Shown: positions 50,346 to 59,261, counted from the stretch's first letter. The stretch is 60,476 bases of DNA from JBBQRS01 sp038214535 (GCA_038214535.1 JBBQRS010000013.1:1-60476); one strand, 5' to 3'. Numbers and translations are program-made. The notes: a model not told the origin generated them from the letters alone.

Positions 50346-51599
50346 ATGCGTATCGCGATCTATCATAACCTGCCCTCTGGCGGGGCCAAGCGCGCACTCA
50401 ACGAGTTAGTGCGCCGCATGACCACGCGCCACGAAGTAGACGTCTTCACGCTCTCCACCGCCGATCACGATTTCGCGGACGTGCGCCCCCATGTCGCAAA
50501 GCATCAGGTCTACCCGTTCGAGCCGTTGCGCTTGCTGGACTCACCGTTTGGCCGCGCGAACCAGGTCATCCGCATCGCCAACCTGCGCCGCCTCGACGCC
50601 CTGGGCCGGCAAATCGCCGCCGACATCGCGCGCGGCGGCTACGATCTCGCGTTCGTCCAGCCCTGCATGTTCGAGGTCGCGCCGAGCGTCTTGCGCCATC
50701 TCCGCGATCTGCCGTCCGTTTATTATTGCCAGGAGCCGCCCCGGAAGCTCTATGAGGCGATGCCGGATCGTCCTTATGCGATGAAGTCGCCGCGCCGCGC
50801 CGCCATAGACCGGCTCGACCCGCTGCCCGGCCTCTACCGTTCGGCGCTGGCGCAAAGAGATCGCGCCAACACACAAAGCGCGTCGCGCGTATTGGTAAAC
50901 TCCCAATTCGTGCAGAGCAACGTCAATGCGATTTACGATCTCGCCTCTCACGTCAGCTATCTCGGCGTAGACGCCGATTGGGCGCGGCCCGATGGGCGCG
51001 CGCGGGAGCCGTTCGTGCTCTCGGTCGGCTCGCTGACCCCGCTCAAGGGGTTCGACTTCCTGGTTCGCGCCCTCGGTCGCATCCCCGCTGCAAGCCGCCC
51101 GCCGCTGACCATCGCCAGCAACTTCCAGAACCCGCCGGAGCGGGCCTTCCTCGAAGGGCTGGCCCGCGCGCAGGGCGTGGCGCTCACCCTGGCGGGCAAC
51201 GTCAGCGACGCCGAACTGGCGGATTTCTATCGGCGCGCGCGCGTGGTTGCATATGCGCTCATCCGCGAGCCGTTCGGGCTGGTGGCGCTGGAAGCGATGG
51301 CGTCCGCGACCCCGATCGTCGCCGTCGCGGAAGGCGGCATCCCGGAAACGGTGATCCACGAACGCACCGGTCTGCTCACGGCGCGCGACGAGGCCGAGTT
51401 TGCCGCGGCGTTGCAACGGGTCTATGAAGACCACGAACTGGCTGCCCGGTTCGGCGCAGCGGGGCGCGAGCACGTCTTGCAGCACTGGACGTGGGATCAT
51501 GCGGTTCTGACGCTGGAAGAGCATTTTCAGGCGGCCATCGCCGACCGCCGCGCACATCCCGTCTCCTCCGCGGCGGTCATATCGGAAGGCGCAAGATAG
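50346..51599 (+). CDS. GT4-family glycosyltransferase C
   Basis: A 417-residue GT-B enzyme. The N-terminus IAIYHNLPSGGAKRALNELV is the classical GT4 glycine-rich loop. LSVGSLTPLKGFDFLVRAL and EPFGLVALEAMASATPIVAV mark the donor site with its E-x7-E pattern. The start lies 20 bases after the previous stop. It is the last glycosyltransferase of the run. Confidence 0.88.
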   Translation: MRIAIYHNLPSGGAKRALNELVRRMTTRHEVDVFTLSTADHDFADVRPHVAKHQVYPFEPLRLLDSPFGRANQVIRIANLRRLDALGRQIAADIARGGYDLAFVQPCMFEVAPSVLRHLRDLPSVYYCQEPPRKLYEAMPDRPYAMKSPRRAAIDRLDPLPGLYRSALAQRDRANTQSASRVLVNSQFVQSNVNAIYDLASHVSYLGVDADWARPDGRAREPFVLSVGSLTPLKGFDFLVRALGRIPAASRPPLTIASNFQNPPERAFLEGLARAQGVALTLAGNVSDAELADFYRRARVVAYALIREPFGLVALEAMASATPIVAVAEGGIPETVIHERTGLLTARDEAEFAAALQRVYEDHELAARFGAAGREHVLQHWTWDHAVLTLEEHFQAAIADRRAHPVSSAAVISEGAR

Positions 51600-51601
51600 C
51601 G

Positions 51602-52669
51602 ATGCGTGTCATTCGTCAGGGAACGGCGCTATGCCTGGCGTTGTTGATCCTCCTCGGCGCGCGGATCCCGGTCGCCGCGGGTCGTCCCACCGGGAACGAC
51701 GCCCGGAACTATCTGCCGTTCACGGCTTCAGACGCCCCGACGCCGGCCCCCACCTGCCAGGCGGCTTTTACGCCGGTGGGCGCGCCCCTGACCGATCTGG
51801 GCGACGCAGAGTACATCCGCATGGGCATGACTCCTACCGGCTTTCACGGCGGGCTTTATCCGGGCGGCGCGAACACGCGCCCGCCCGCGCATGAGGCCGC
51901 CGGACTGGCCGCCGCCGGTCAAATCCTCCCCCGCGACGCCGCCGGGCAGCCCGCCGCGGACGGCAAGATCGGCATGGTCTCCGTGGGCATGTCCAACACC
52001 AGCATGGAGTTCCTGAGGTTCATGGCGCGCGCGGCGGCGCGCACCGACATCAACCCGCACTTCGTGCTGGTCAACGGCGCGCTGCCGAACCAGACCGCCG
52101 GGCGGTGGGCCGATCCGAACGGCGTACCCTGGACGGCGCTCGATGCCACGTTGAGTCGGAACCATCTCACCAACGCGCAGGTGCAGGTCGTCTGGATCAA
52201 GCTGACCTACGCGCAGGGCGGCGCGTTCCCCGACCTGGCGCTTCAGCTTCAGGGCGATCTCACGACCATCGTCCACCTGCTGCACGCACGCTTTCCCAAT
52301 CTCAAGATCGTGTTCCTGTCCAGCCGCACGCGTTCGTACAACATGGAGCACGGCCTGAGTCCCGAACCGTCCGCCTATGAAACGGGCTTCGCCGTCAAGT
52401 GGTTGATCGAAGGGCAAATCAACGGCGACCCGGCGCTGAACGATGACCCGGCGAACGGCCCGGTCACGGCGCCCTATCTCTCGTGGGGACCCTACCTGTG
52501 GATTGACGGCTTGAACCCGCGCGCCGATGGCCGGGTGTGGCCCGGCGCGAATCTCACTCAGGATTGCACGCACCCATCGTCCGCGGGCATTGACACCGTG
52601 GCAGATATGCTGATGGCGTTCTACACCACAGACTCCCTGACAAAAAACTGGTTTCGTGACCAGAAGTAG
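51602..52669 (+). CDS. secreted SGNH-hydrolase-like protein, paralogue 1
   Basis: A 355-residue exported protein. Residues 1-27 are a signal peptide. The domain shows VSVGMSNTSMEF (candidate nucleophile S131), VNGALPNQT (N158-G159) and DCTHPSSAG (D321, H324), matching SGNH blocks I, II/III and V. It is a close relative of the next gene throughout the domain (SSRTRSY, LSPEP.AYETGFAVKWL, WGPYLWIDG). SGNH enzymes remove or transfer acyl groups on glycans. The start at 51602 is two bases after the GT4 stop. Confidence 0.65.
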   Translation: MRVIRQGTALCLALLILLGARIPVAAGRPTGNDARNYLPFTASDAPTPAPTCQAAFTPVGAPLTDLGDAEYIRMGMTPTGFHGGLYPGGANTRPPAHEAAGLAAAGQILPRDAAGQPAADGKIGMVSVGMSNTSMEFLRFMARAAARTDINPHFVLVNGALPNQTAGRWADPNGVPWTALDATLSRNHLTNAQVQVVWIKLTYAQGGAFPDLALQLQGDLTTIVHLLHARFPNLKIVFLSSRTRSYNMEHGLSPEPSAYETGFAVKWLIEGQINGDPALNDDPANGPVTAPYLSWGPYLWIDGLNPRADGRVWPGANLTQDCTHPSSAGIDTVADMLMAFYTTDSLTKNWFRDQK

Positions 52670-52678
52670 AGGAGCGAA

Positions 52679-53845
52679 ATGATGAAAAATAAGCATTCGG
52701 AGCCGCGCCGGAAACGGACGCCGCTTGCGATCACCGTCGTGATCCTCGCCGCACTCGCGATCACCGGTCTCGCGTCCGCGGTCGTCAGCGCGGGCAACTT
52801 CGTCGGCGCAACCTCCGGCTATCCGGCGGCGGCCACGCGTGCCCCGCAAGGCACGCCGCAGGCGCAGGCCACGCGTGTCGCGCGTCCCACGCCGCTTCCG
52901 CGCCCCACGAAGCCCCCGCAACCGACGCGCCCCACGTGCGCCGAACCCTTCAAGCCGGTCGCCAAACCGTTGACCGAGCTGGGCAAATCGGAATACGTCC
53001 GCATGGAAGGCGGCCCCACGGGCTTCACGGGCGGCCTCTATCCGGGTGGGTCGAACGTCAGGCCGCCCGCTCACGCAGCCGCCGGCATCGCCGCGGCGAA
53101 GCAGATTCAGCCGCTCGACGCCCAGGGACGACCCGATCCAAAAGGCAAGATCGTCTTCATCTCCGTCGGCATGTCCAACACCGCCATCGAGTTCGGCCAG
53201 TTCGAGCGGTTGGCAAAAGCCCGCAAAGACCTGAACCCGAATCTCGTGATCTTCAACGGCGCGTTGTCCGGCCAGACCGCGGAGAAATGGGCCGACCCGC
53301 AAGGGCGACCCTGGCCGCAGCTCCTCGGCGGCTTGAAAAAGCGCAACCTCTCGCCGGAGCAGGTCCAGGTCGTCTGGGTCAAGCAAACCTTGACCCGTGG
53401 CGGAGAGTTCCCCGCGAAAGCCGAGGAGTTGGAGAAGGCGCTGGAGGATATCACACACAACCTGCTGGCCGAGTTCCCCAACCTGAAGATCATCTACTTC
53501 TCCAGCCGGACGCGCTCCTACACCTATTTCCGCGGCCTCAGCCCCGAGCCGTTGGCCTACGAAACCGGTTTCGCCGTCAAGTGGCTGGTCGAAAAGCAGC
53601 TTCGCAATGACCCGGCGCTCAACTTCGACCCCAAGCTCGGCGCGGTGCGTGCGCCCTACATCACCTGGGGACCCTATCTCTGGATTGACGGCGAAAACCC
53701 CAGGGCCGACGGGCAAACCTGGCTCGGGCCGGACATGGAGCGGGACTGCACCCATCCTTCGTCATCCGGCGCGCTCAAAGTCGCGGACATGCTCATGACC
53801 TTCTTCATGACCGACCCCACGACCACGTGGTTCCGGGCGAAGTAA
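52679..53845 (+). CDS. membrane-anchored SGNH-hydrolase-like protein, paralogue 2
   Basis: A 388-residue tandem duplicate of the preceding gene. The N-terminus differs: basic residues, one membrane helix (about 16-38) without an obvious cleavage site, then a Pro/Thr/Arg linker (50-86). The domain keeps S166 in ISVGMSNTAIEF, the NGALSGQT segment and D356/H359 in DCTHPSSSG. One copy is probably released or loosely held, the other tethered. Direct catalytic assignment is inference from motif spacing. Confidence 0.65.
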   Translation: MMKNKHSEPRRKRTPLAITVVILAALAITGLASAVVSAGNFVGATSGYPAAATRAPQGTPQAQATRVARPTPLPRPTKPPQPTRPTCAEPFKPVAKPLTELGKSEYVRMEGGPTGFTGGLYPGGSNVRPPAHAAAGIAAAKQIQPLDAQGRPDPKGKIVFISVGMSNTAIEFGQFERLAKARKDLNPNLVIFNGALSGQTAEKWADPQGRPWPQLLGGLKKRNLSPEQVQVVWVKQTLTRGGEFPAKAEELEKALEDITHNLLAEFPNLKIIYFSSRTRSYTYFRGLSPEPLAYETGFAVKWLVEKQLRNDPALNFDPKLGAVRAPYITWGPYLWIDGENPRADGQTWLGPDMERDCTHPSSSGALKVADMLMTFFMTDPTTTWFRAK

Positions 53846-53873
53846 CCCTATCTCATCGGATTGAAAGAGTGCT

Positions 53874-55019
53874 ATGGATTTCTCCTGGACAGACGAACAA
53901 CTCGCATACAAGAAAGCCGTCATCGAGTTCGCCCGCAAGGAGCTGAATGACGGGCTGGTCGAGCGCGACCAGGAAGGCGCGTTCTCGCTGGAGAACTGGC
54001 GCAAGTGCGCCCGCTTCGGCATCCTCGGCCTGCCCATCCCCGAAGCGTATGGCGGCGCGGGCGAAGACATCCTCACCACCATGCTCACGATGGAGGGCCT
54101 GGGCTACGGCAGCCGAGACAACGGCCTCATCTTCGCCATGAACGCCCAGCTCTGGAGCGTCCAGATGCCGATCCTGGCCTTCGGCACGGAGGCGCAAAAG
54201 CGCAAATACCTGCCCGGCCTCTGCAACGGCGACCGGATCGGGATGCACGGCATGTCGGAGCCGGACTCCGGGTCCGACGCCTATAGCCTGCACACGCGCG
54301 CCGAGCGCCGCGAGGGCGGCTACGTGCTGAACGGCAGCAAGATGTTCGTGACCAACGCGCCCGTGGCCGATCTGGCGGTCATCTTCGCCACGGTAGACCC
54401 CGGCAAGGGGATGTGGGGCATCACCGGGTTCATCATCGAGCGCGACACCCCCGGCCTCACCGTCAGCCGCGACCTGCACAAGATGGGCCTGCGCACCGCG
54501 CCGATGGGCGAAGTGATCCTTGAAGACTGCTTCATCCCCGAGGAGAATCGGCTCGGGGCAGAGGGCGTCGGCACGCGCATCTTCAATCACTCGATGGAGT
54601 GGGAGCGCGCGTGCATCCTCGGCAGCCACGTCGGCGCGATGGAGCGCCAACTGGAGGAATCCATCCAGTATGCGCGTGAGCGCGAGCAATTCGGCCAGCC
54701 CATCGGCAAGTTCCAGTCCGTCGCCAACCGCATCGCGGACATGAAGGTGCGCCTCGAAACGGCGCGCCTCATCCTCTATCGGGTCGCATGGCAGAAGAAG
54801 CAGGACAAACCCGCGCCGCTGGACGCGGCCCTGGCCAAGCTCTACATCAGCGAAGCCTTCGTCCAGTCCAGCCTGGACGCCATCCGCATCCACGGCGGCT
54901 ACGGTTATATGACCGAGTTCGAAGTGGAACGCGACCTGCGCGATGCCATCGGCGGCACGCTCTATTCCGGCACCTCCGACATCCAGCGCAACATCATCGC
55001 CCGCCTGTTGGGGCTATAA
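53874..55019 (+). CDS. acyl-CoA-dehydrogenase-family enzyme, probable prolyl-carrier-protein oxidase (PltE-like)
   Basis: A 381-residue FAD enzyme. MSEPDSGSDAYS and KMFVTNAP are the flavin-contact segments. YGYMTEFEVERDLRDA carries the catalytic glutamate (E348) at the MCAD/SCAD position, and REQFGQPIGKFQSV is typical. In pyoluteorin, prodigiosin and clorobiocin pathways such enzymes oxidise prolyl-S-carrier protein to pyrrolyl-S-carrier protein. The adenylation, halogenase and carrier genes downstream support that over fatty-acid oxidation; no enoyl-CoA hydratase or thiolase is nearby. It starts 28 bases after the SGNH gene and so may belong to the same transcript. Confidence 0.8.
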   Translation: MDFSWTDEQLAYKKAVIEFARKELNDGLVERDQEGAFSLENWRKCARFGILGLPIPEAYGGAGEDILTTMLTMEGLGYGSRDNGLIFAMNAQLWSVQMPILAFGTEAQKRKYLPGLCNGDRIGMHGMSEPDSGSDAYSLHTRAERREGGYVLNGSKMFVTNAPVADLAVIFATVDPGKGMWGITGFIIERDTPGLTVSRDLHKMGLRTAPMGEVILEDCFIPEENRLGAEGVGTRIFNHSMEWERACILGSHVGAMERQLEESIQYAREREQFGQPIGKFQSVANRIADMKVRLETARLILYRVAWQKKQDKPAPLDAALAKLYISEAFVQSSLDAIRIHGGYGYMTEFEVERDLRDAIGGTLYSGTSDIQRNIIARLLGL

Positions 55020-55024
55020 GCACC

Positions 55025-56599
55025 ATGATCTATCTCCTGCCCCACGCTATCACCGAAGCCGCGAGCCGAACGCCGGATCACGAGGCCCTTCGCTTCGCGG
55101 GCGCCGGGCTGACCTACGCCACCCTGGCCGAGCGCGCCGCGCAACTGGCTCGCTTCCTGACCGAGGGCGGCGTCGCCCGCGGCGACCGGGTCGGCATCTA
55201 CATGAACAAGAGCCTGGAATCGGTGATTGCCCTGTATGGCATCATGCTGGCGGGCGCGGCCTACGTCCCACTGGATCCGTTCGCGCCCGTCGCGCGCCTC
55301 GCGTTCGTCATCCGCGATTGCGGCATCCGCTGCCTGATCTCGCGCGACGACAAAGCCGCCGCGCTCCGCGAGATGCTCGACCTTGCGCCGGGCCTGGAGC
55401 TCCTCGTCGGCGTCACACCCGACGACAGTTGGCCCGTCCGGGTCGCAAGCTGGGCCGATGTCGCGACGATGCCGGCAAGCGGAACGCCCACGCAACCCAT
55501 CGAGCAAGACCTGGCCTACATCCTCTACACATCCGGCTCGACCGGCGACCCCAAGGGGATCATGCACACGCATCGCAGCGGGCTGGCCTTCGCGCGCTGG
55601 GCCGCAGATGCGTATGGCCTGCGCCCCGATGACCGCCTCAGCAACCATGCGCCGCTGCACTTCGATCTCTCCACCTTCGACCTGTTCGCGGGCGCGTTGG
55701 CCGGGGCGACGACCGTGGTCATCCCCGAGGCCGTGACGCGTTTCCCGGCCAGCATCTCCAAACTAATGCAGGATGAACGCATCAGCGTGTGGTACTCCGT
55801 GCCGTTCGCCCTCACGCAGATGCTCCTGCGCGGCAACGTCGGTGCGCGCGACCTCTCGAACTTGCGCTGGCTCCTTTTCGCGGGCGAAGTCTTCCCGACC
55901 AAATACTTGCGTCAACTGATGGCCGCCCTGCCGCACGTCCGGTTCAGCAACCTCTACGGCCCCACGGAGACCAACGTCTGCACCTATTACCACGTGGACA
56001 CCGTGCCCGCTGACACGGACGAGCCGGTATCCATCGGCGTGGCCTGCGCCAACGCGGAGGCGCTGATCGTAGACGCCGACAACCGGCCCGTCGCCCCCGG
56101 CGCGCCGGGCGAGTTGCTGATTCGCGGCCCCATCGTCATGCGCGGCTACTGGGGCCGCCCCGAGCTGACCGAGCGCGGCCTGTTCCACCGGGCGTTTCAC
56201 CCCGGCTACACCGAGCCGTACTATCACACGGGCGATCTCGTGCTGGAGATGCCGGACGGCAACCTCAAGTTCCTGGGGCGCAAGGATCGCCAGATCAAGA
56301 CGCGCGGCTATCGCGTCGAGCTGGACGAGATCGAAGTCGCGCTGCTGGGCCACGCCGCGGTCCAGGAAGCGGCCGTCTACGCCATGCCCGACCCGGATGG
56401 GGAGGGCACTAACCTGATCTACGCGGCCGTCACCGCCAAAGAGGGCGCGACGCCCACGGCCGAAGACCTGACCGAGCATCTCAACAGCCGCCTGCCCTGG
56501 TATGCGATCCCGGCGCGCATCGAGATCGTCGCGGAGTTCCCGCGCACGTCCACCGGCAAGATTGACCGGCGCGCGCTCGCCGATCAATCAAATTCATAA
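55025..56599 (+). CDS. free-standing amino-acid adenylation enzyme, probable L-prolyl-AMP ligase (PltF-like)
   Basis: A 524-residue A-domain with no attached carrier or condensation domain. Motifs: A3 YTSGSTGDPKG (168-178), A5 NLYGPTETNV (309-318), A7 YHTGDLV, A8 GRKDRQIKTRGYRVELDEIE and A10 STGKIDRRAL with K512. By hand alignment to GrsA the specificity residues read D214, L215, F218, Y257, L284, A286, L310, V318, C319, K512. I recall nearly the same code (DLLYLALVCK) for PltF/RedM-type proline ligases. The ATG at 55025 lies 5 bases after the dehydrogenase stop. Confidence 0.82.
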   Translation: MIYLLPHAITEAASRTPDHEALRFAGAGLTYATLAERAAQLARFLTEGGVARGDRVGIYMNKSLESVIALYGIMLAGAAYVPLDPFAPVARLAFVIRDCGIRCLISRDDKAAALREMLDLAPGLELLVGVTPDDSWPVRVASWADVATMPASGTPTQPIEQDLAYILYTSGSTGDPKGIMHTHRSGLAFARWAADAYGLRPDDRLSNHAPLHFDLSTFDLFAGALAGATTVVIPEAVTRFPASISKLMQDERISVWYSVPFALTQMLLRGNVGARDLSNLRWLLFAGEVFPTKYLRQLMAALPHVRFSNLYGPTETNVCTYYHVDTVPADTDEPVSIGVACANAEALIVDADNRPVAPGAPGELLIRGPIVMRGYWGRPELTERGLFHRAFHPGYTEPYYHTGDLVLEMPDGNLKFLGRKDRQIKTRGYRVELDEIEVALLGHAAVQEAAVYAMPDPDGEGTNLIYAAVTAKEGATPTAEDLTEHLNSRLPWYAIPARIEIVAEFPRTSTGKIDRRALADQSNS

Positions 56600-56717
56600 T
56601 TGCATCACTTCCATCATCGCTCCCCATTCAGAATGACGCTCATCGCGCGGCCAGCGGCGAACGGCGTCTCATGGTTGGCCGTCGCACCGGCGGCAACTTG
56701 CGAAAGGTATTTCAAAA

Positions 56718-57980
56718 ATGAGCGATGTGATCATCATCGGCGGTGGGCCGGCAGGCTCGACCCTGGGCAGCTATCTTTCTCTGGCCGGAATTGACAATAT
56801 TATCCTTGAGCAGGCCAATCACCCGCGCCCGCACGTGGGCGAATCCCTGGTCACCTCCACGCTCGTGCCCTTCAAAGAGATCGGCTTCCTGGAAACCATG
56901 GAGCGCGAGGGCTTCGTGAAGAAGTTCGGCGCGGCCTGGCACGCCTTCAGCGGGAACGAGCTATCCATCCCGTTCAAGGAGTGGCCCCATTACGGCATTG
57001 ACCAAGATTACACCTACCACGTGGATCGCAGCAAGTTCGACCATCTGCTCCTCAAACATGCCGAAAGCCTCGGCTCAAAAGTATATCAAGGCGTGCGCGT
57101 CAAGCAGGTGCTCATCGAGGATGGCAAAGCGGTGGGCGTGCGCGCCCAGGTCGGCGAGGCGGAGTTCGATCTGCACGCGCCCATCGTGGTAGACGCCAGC
57201 GGGCGCAACACCGTGCTGGGGCGGCAGTTGGGCATCAAAGACAACGATCCCATCTTCAATCAATACGCGGTTCACACCTGGTTCAAGGGCATGAAACGCA
57301 GCGAAACCGACACGGGCGATTACATCCACATCTACTTCCTGCCTGTCGAACGTGGCTGGGCCTGGCAAATCCCCATCACGGACGAGATCACTTCAGTCGG
57401 TGTGGTCGCCGAACGTGAGGTCTTCCGTCAAAGCCACAACGACGTCGCCGAGTTCTTCAACACCTACGCCCGGTCGAACCCGGCGCTGAGCGCGGCCCTG
57501 GCGCCCGCCGAACAAATCAACGCGTTCAAAACCGAGGCCGACTACAGCTACAAGATGCAACGTTTCGTCGGCGATGGCTGGTTGCTCGTCGGTGACGCCG
57601 CGCGCTTCGTGGATCCGATCTTCTCATCGGGCGTCAGCGTCGCCCTGTTCAGCGCCAAACTGGCCTCCGAACAAATCCGGCGCGCCTTCGAGATGGACGA
57701 TTTCAGCGAGGCCATCTTCCAACCCTATGAAGACCGCCTGCTCTCCGGTGTCCAGGTCTGGTACGAGTTCATCCGGCTCTACTACAAGCTCCTGCCGCTC
57801 TTCACCCATTTCATCCAATCGAAGGAGCATCGCACGCAAATCCAGGAACTCCTCCAGGGCCTGGTCTTCGACCGGAAGCAAGTGCCCGTGCTCGACGCCA
57901 TGCGCGAGTACATCAAAAAAGTCGAAGCGTCGGAGCACCACCTGTTCAAGCCGCAATTGACTTCTGTGCCGATAGACTGA
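56718..57980 (+). CDS. flavin-dependent halogenase (PltA-like)
   Basis: A 420-residue FAD enzyme. IIIGGGPAGST (6-14) binds FAD, HPRPHVGESLV is the halogenase-type GES segment, and the diagnostic WxWxIP motif is present as W214-A-W216-Q-I-P219. FSSG (302-305) follows VGDAARFVDP. K68/K69 in GFVKKFGAAW are candidates for the lysine that forms the chloramine or hypochlorous-acid relay. Related enzymes without WxWxIP are monooxygenases or geranylgeranyl reductases, so the motif matters. It needs reduced flavin from a reductase not seen here. Chlorination versus bromination cannot be told. Confidence 0.82.
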   Translation: MSDVIIIGGGPAGSTLGSYLSLAGIDNIILEQANHPRPHVGESLVTSTLVPFKEIGFLETMEREGFVKKFGAAWHAFSGNELSIPFKEWPHYGIDQDYTYHVDRSKFDHLLLKHAESLGSKVYQGVRVKQVLIEDGKAVGVRAQVGEAEFDLHAPIVVDASGRNTVLGRQLGIKDNDPIFNQYAVHTWFKGMKRSETDTGDYIHIYFLPVERGWAWQIPITDEITSVGVVAEREVFRQSHNDVAEFFNTYARSNPALSAALAPAEQINAFKTEADYSYKMQRFVGDGWLLVGDAARFVDPIFSSGVSVALFSAKLASEQIRRAFEMDDFSEAIFQPYEDRLLSGVQVWYEFIRLYYKLLPLFTHFIQSKEHRTQIQELLQGLVFDRKQVPVLDAMREYIKKVEASEHHLFKPQLTSVPID

Positions 57981-59155
57981 TGGTTCGACGCCTGCTGCTG
58001 CTCAACGGCCTGGCGATCCTGGGGGTGGTGCTCAATCACACCGTCGGATGGGGCTTCATTGCCCTCATCTGGTGGGCTGACCGCTATAGCCCCGTCGCCG
58101 TACCGAGCTTCGCCGCCGTGGGCAGCTTCGATTACTGGCTATTGCGCGCCGGTGAGGGTCTCGCCGCCTTCGCCGTGCCGGCGTTCCTCTTCGTGTCGGG
58201 CTACTTCGCCGCCTTCGCGCTAAGCCGTGCAGTCCGCGCGCCTGAAACGAACGCCGTCCGTGCGCCGACGGCGCTGGGCCTGACGGCGCAGACGGCGTCT
58301 GTCTCCGGCGTCTGGAGCATCGTCGGCAGCCGGATCAAGATGCTGGTCATCCCATACCTGCTATGGTCTGCCGTTTATCTCGTCCTGGATGCGACGCTGG
58401 GGTCGGTCTACGCGCCGATTTCCTACGCGCGCAGGATTGCCTTCGGCGGCGCAGCCGCGGGCTTCTATTACGTGCCGCTGCTGATCCAGTACTATCTGCT
58501 TGCGCCGTTTCTCGTTCTTCTGGCGCAACGCCGTTGGAAATGGTTGTTAGCCGGCGCGCTGATCCTGCAACTGACGGCCATACTCGCCATCTATCTCAAG
58601 GCGCTGGCCCCCACGAGCACGCTAACGCAGGCCCTCGACCCGCTGACGCCGGCGTGGTTCTTCCCCGGCATGTGTTTCTGGTTCGCAATCGGCATCATCG
58701 CCGGAACCCATGTCGCGCCCTTCCGAACCTGGGTAGACCAGGTGCATCGAATGGTGTTGATTGCTACGCCTGTCATGTTCGTTGCCGGCATGGTAGAATG
58801 GGAGACCTTAACGCGCGCCGCGCCCGCCCCGTGGACCGGTCAGTTTCGGACCCTGTCGGATGAGTTCTATTCCGGTGCGATCATCCTGGCCTTCCTCGGC
58901 GGCGGCGCGCTGGCGCCCCACGTGGCCGATGCGCTGCAAAAGCTGGGCGTGCGTTCTTTTGGGATCTACCTGGTTCACACGCTGGGCATCATCATTGCGG
59001 CCAAAGCGATCAGTCGCCTGCTGCCGGGCCTGCTGCCGCACCAGCTTCTGTTACAACCGCTGCTGATCGCCGCCACGTTGATCGCCTCGCTGGGGCTGAT
59101 GTGGCTGGTAGACCATTCGCCGTTCCGGCGCTACTATCGGTATATCTTCGGTTAG
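57980..59155 (+). CDS. membrane acyltransferase, family 3 (OafA-like), paralogue 1
   Basis: A 391-residue protein with about ten membrane helices. The N-terminal RRLLLLNGLAILGVVLNH holds the catalytic histidine H20 of acyltransferase-3 enzymes. They usually O-acetylate sugars on surface glycans. Its start overlaps the halogenase stop by one base (TGATG), so the two are translationally coupled. Residues 83-104 are an extra hydrophilic loop. The position suggests, but does not prove, that it transfers the acyl group made by this module. Confidence 0.82.
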   Translation: MVRRLLLLNGLAILGVVLNHTVGWGFIALIWWADRYSPVAVPSFAAVGSFDYWLLRAGEGLAAFAVPAFLFVSGYFAAFALSRAVRAPETNAVRAPTALGLTAQTASVSGVWSIVGSRIKMLVIPYLLWSAVYLVLDATLGSVYAPISYARRIAFGGAAAGFYYVPLLIQYYLLAPFLVLLAQRRWKWLLAGALILQLTAILAIYLKALAPTSTLTQALDPLTPAWFFPGMCFWFAIGIIAGTHVAPFRTWVDQVHRMVLIATPVMFVAGMVEWETLTRAAPAPWTGQFRTLSDEFYSGAIILAFLGGGALAPHVADALQKLGVRSFGIYLVHTLGIIIAAKAISRLLPGLLPHQLLLQPLLIAATLIASLGLMWLVDHSPFRRYYRYIFG

Positions 59156-59163
59156 GGAAATTC

Positions 59164-59216
59164 CGTAGTCTAGGGCCTCGTGCCCGTCGCTGACGCCCAC
59201 AAGGGGCTAGACTACG
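59164..59216. repeat. inverted repeat of a second family
   Basis: CGTAGTCTAG (59164-59173) pairs with CTAGACTACG (59207-59216), with further partial pairing inwards. Its right half recurs as an imperfect copy at 12863-12887. It lies between the first acyltransferase and the carrier-protein gene and could attenuate readthrough. Confidence 0.6.
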
Positions 59217-59261
59217 AGCTGATAGACCCTTCACATTCACAACCAAAAGGAGCAACCGACA

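Noticed and set aside
51728..53755. 675-residue open frame on the minus strand
   Set aside because: It is antisense to both SGNH-like genes, has no recognisable domain, and arises from the high GC content and the duplicated sense sequence.
53874..55019. Fatty-acid beta-oxidation acyl-CoA dehydrogenase
   Set aside because: No thiolase, hydratase or CoA-transferase is adjacent, whereas adenylation, halogenase and carrier-protein genes follow immediately. It is kept as an alternative only.
56600..56794. 64-residue frame between the ligase and halogenase genes
   Set aside because: It starts in the ligase 3' end, overlaps the halogenase start in another frame and has no family character.
56718..57980. 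Geranylgeranyl-reductase-type oxidoreductase
   Set aside because: The WxWxIP motif and the GES segment fit halogenases better, and no isoprenoid genes are near.
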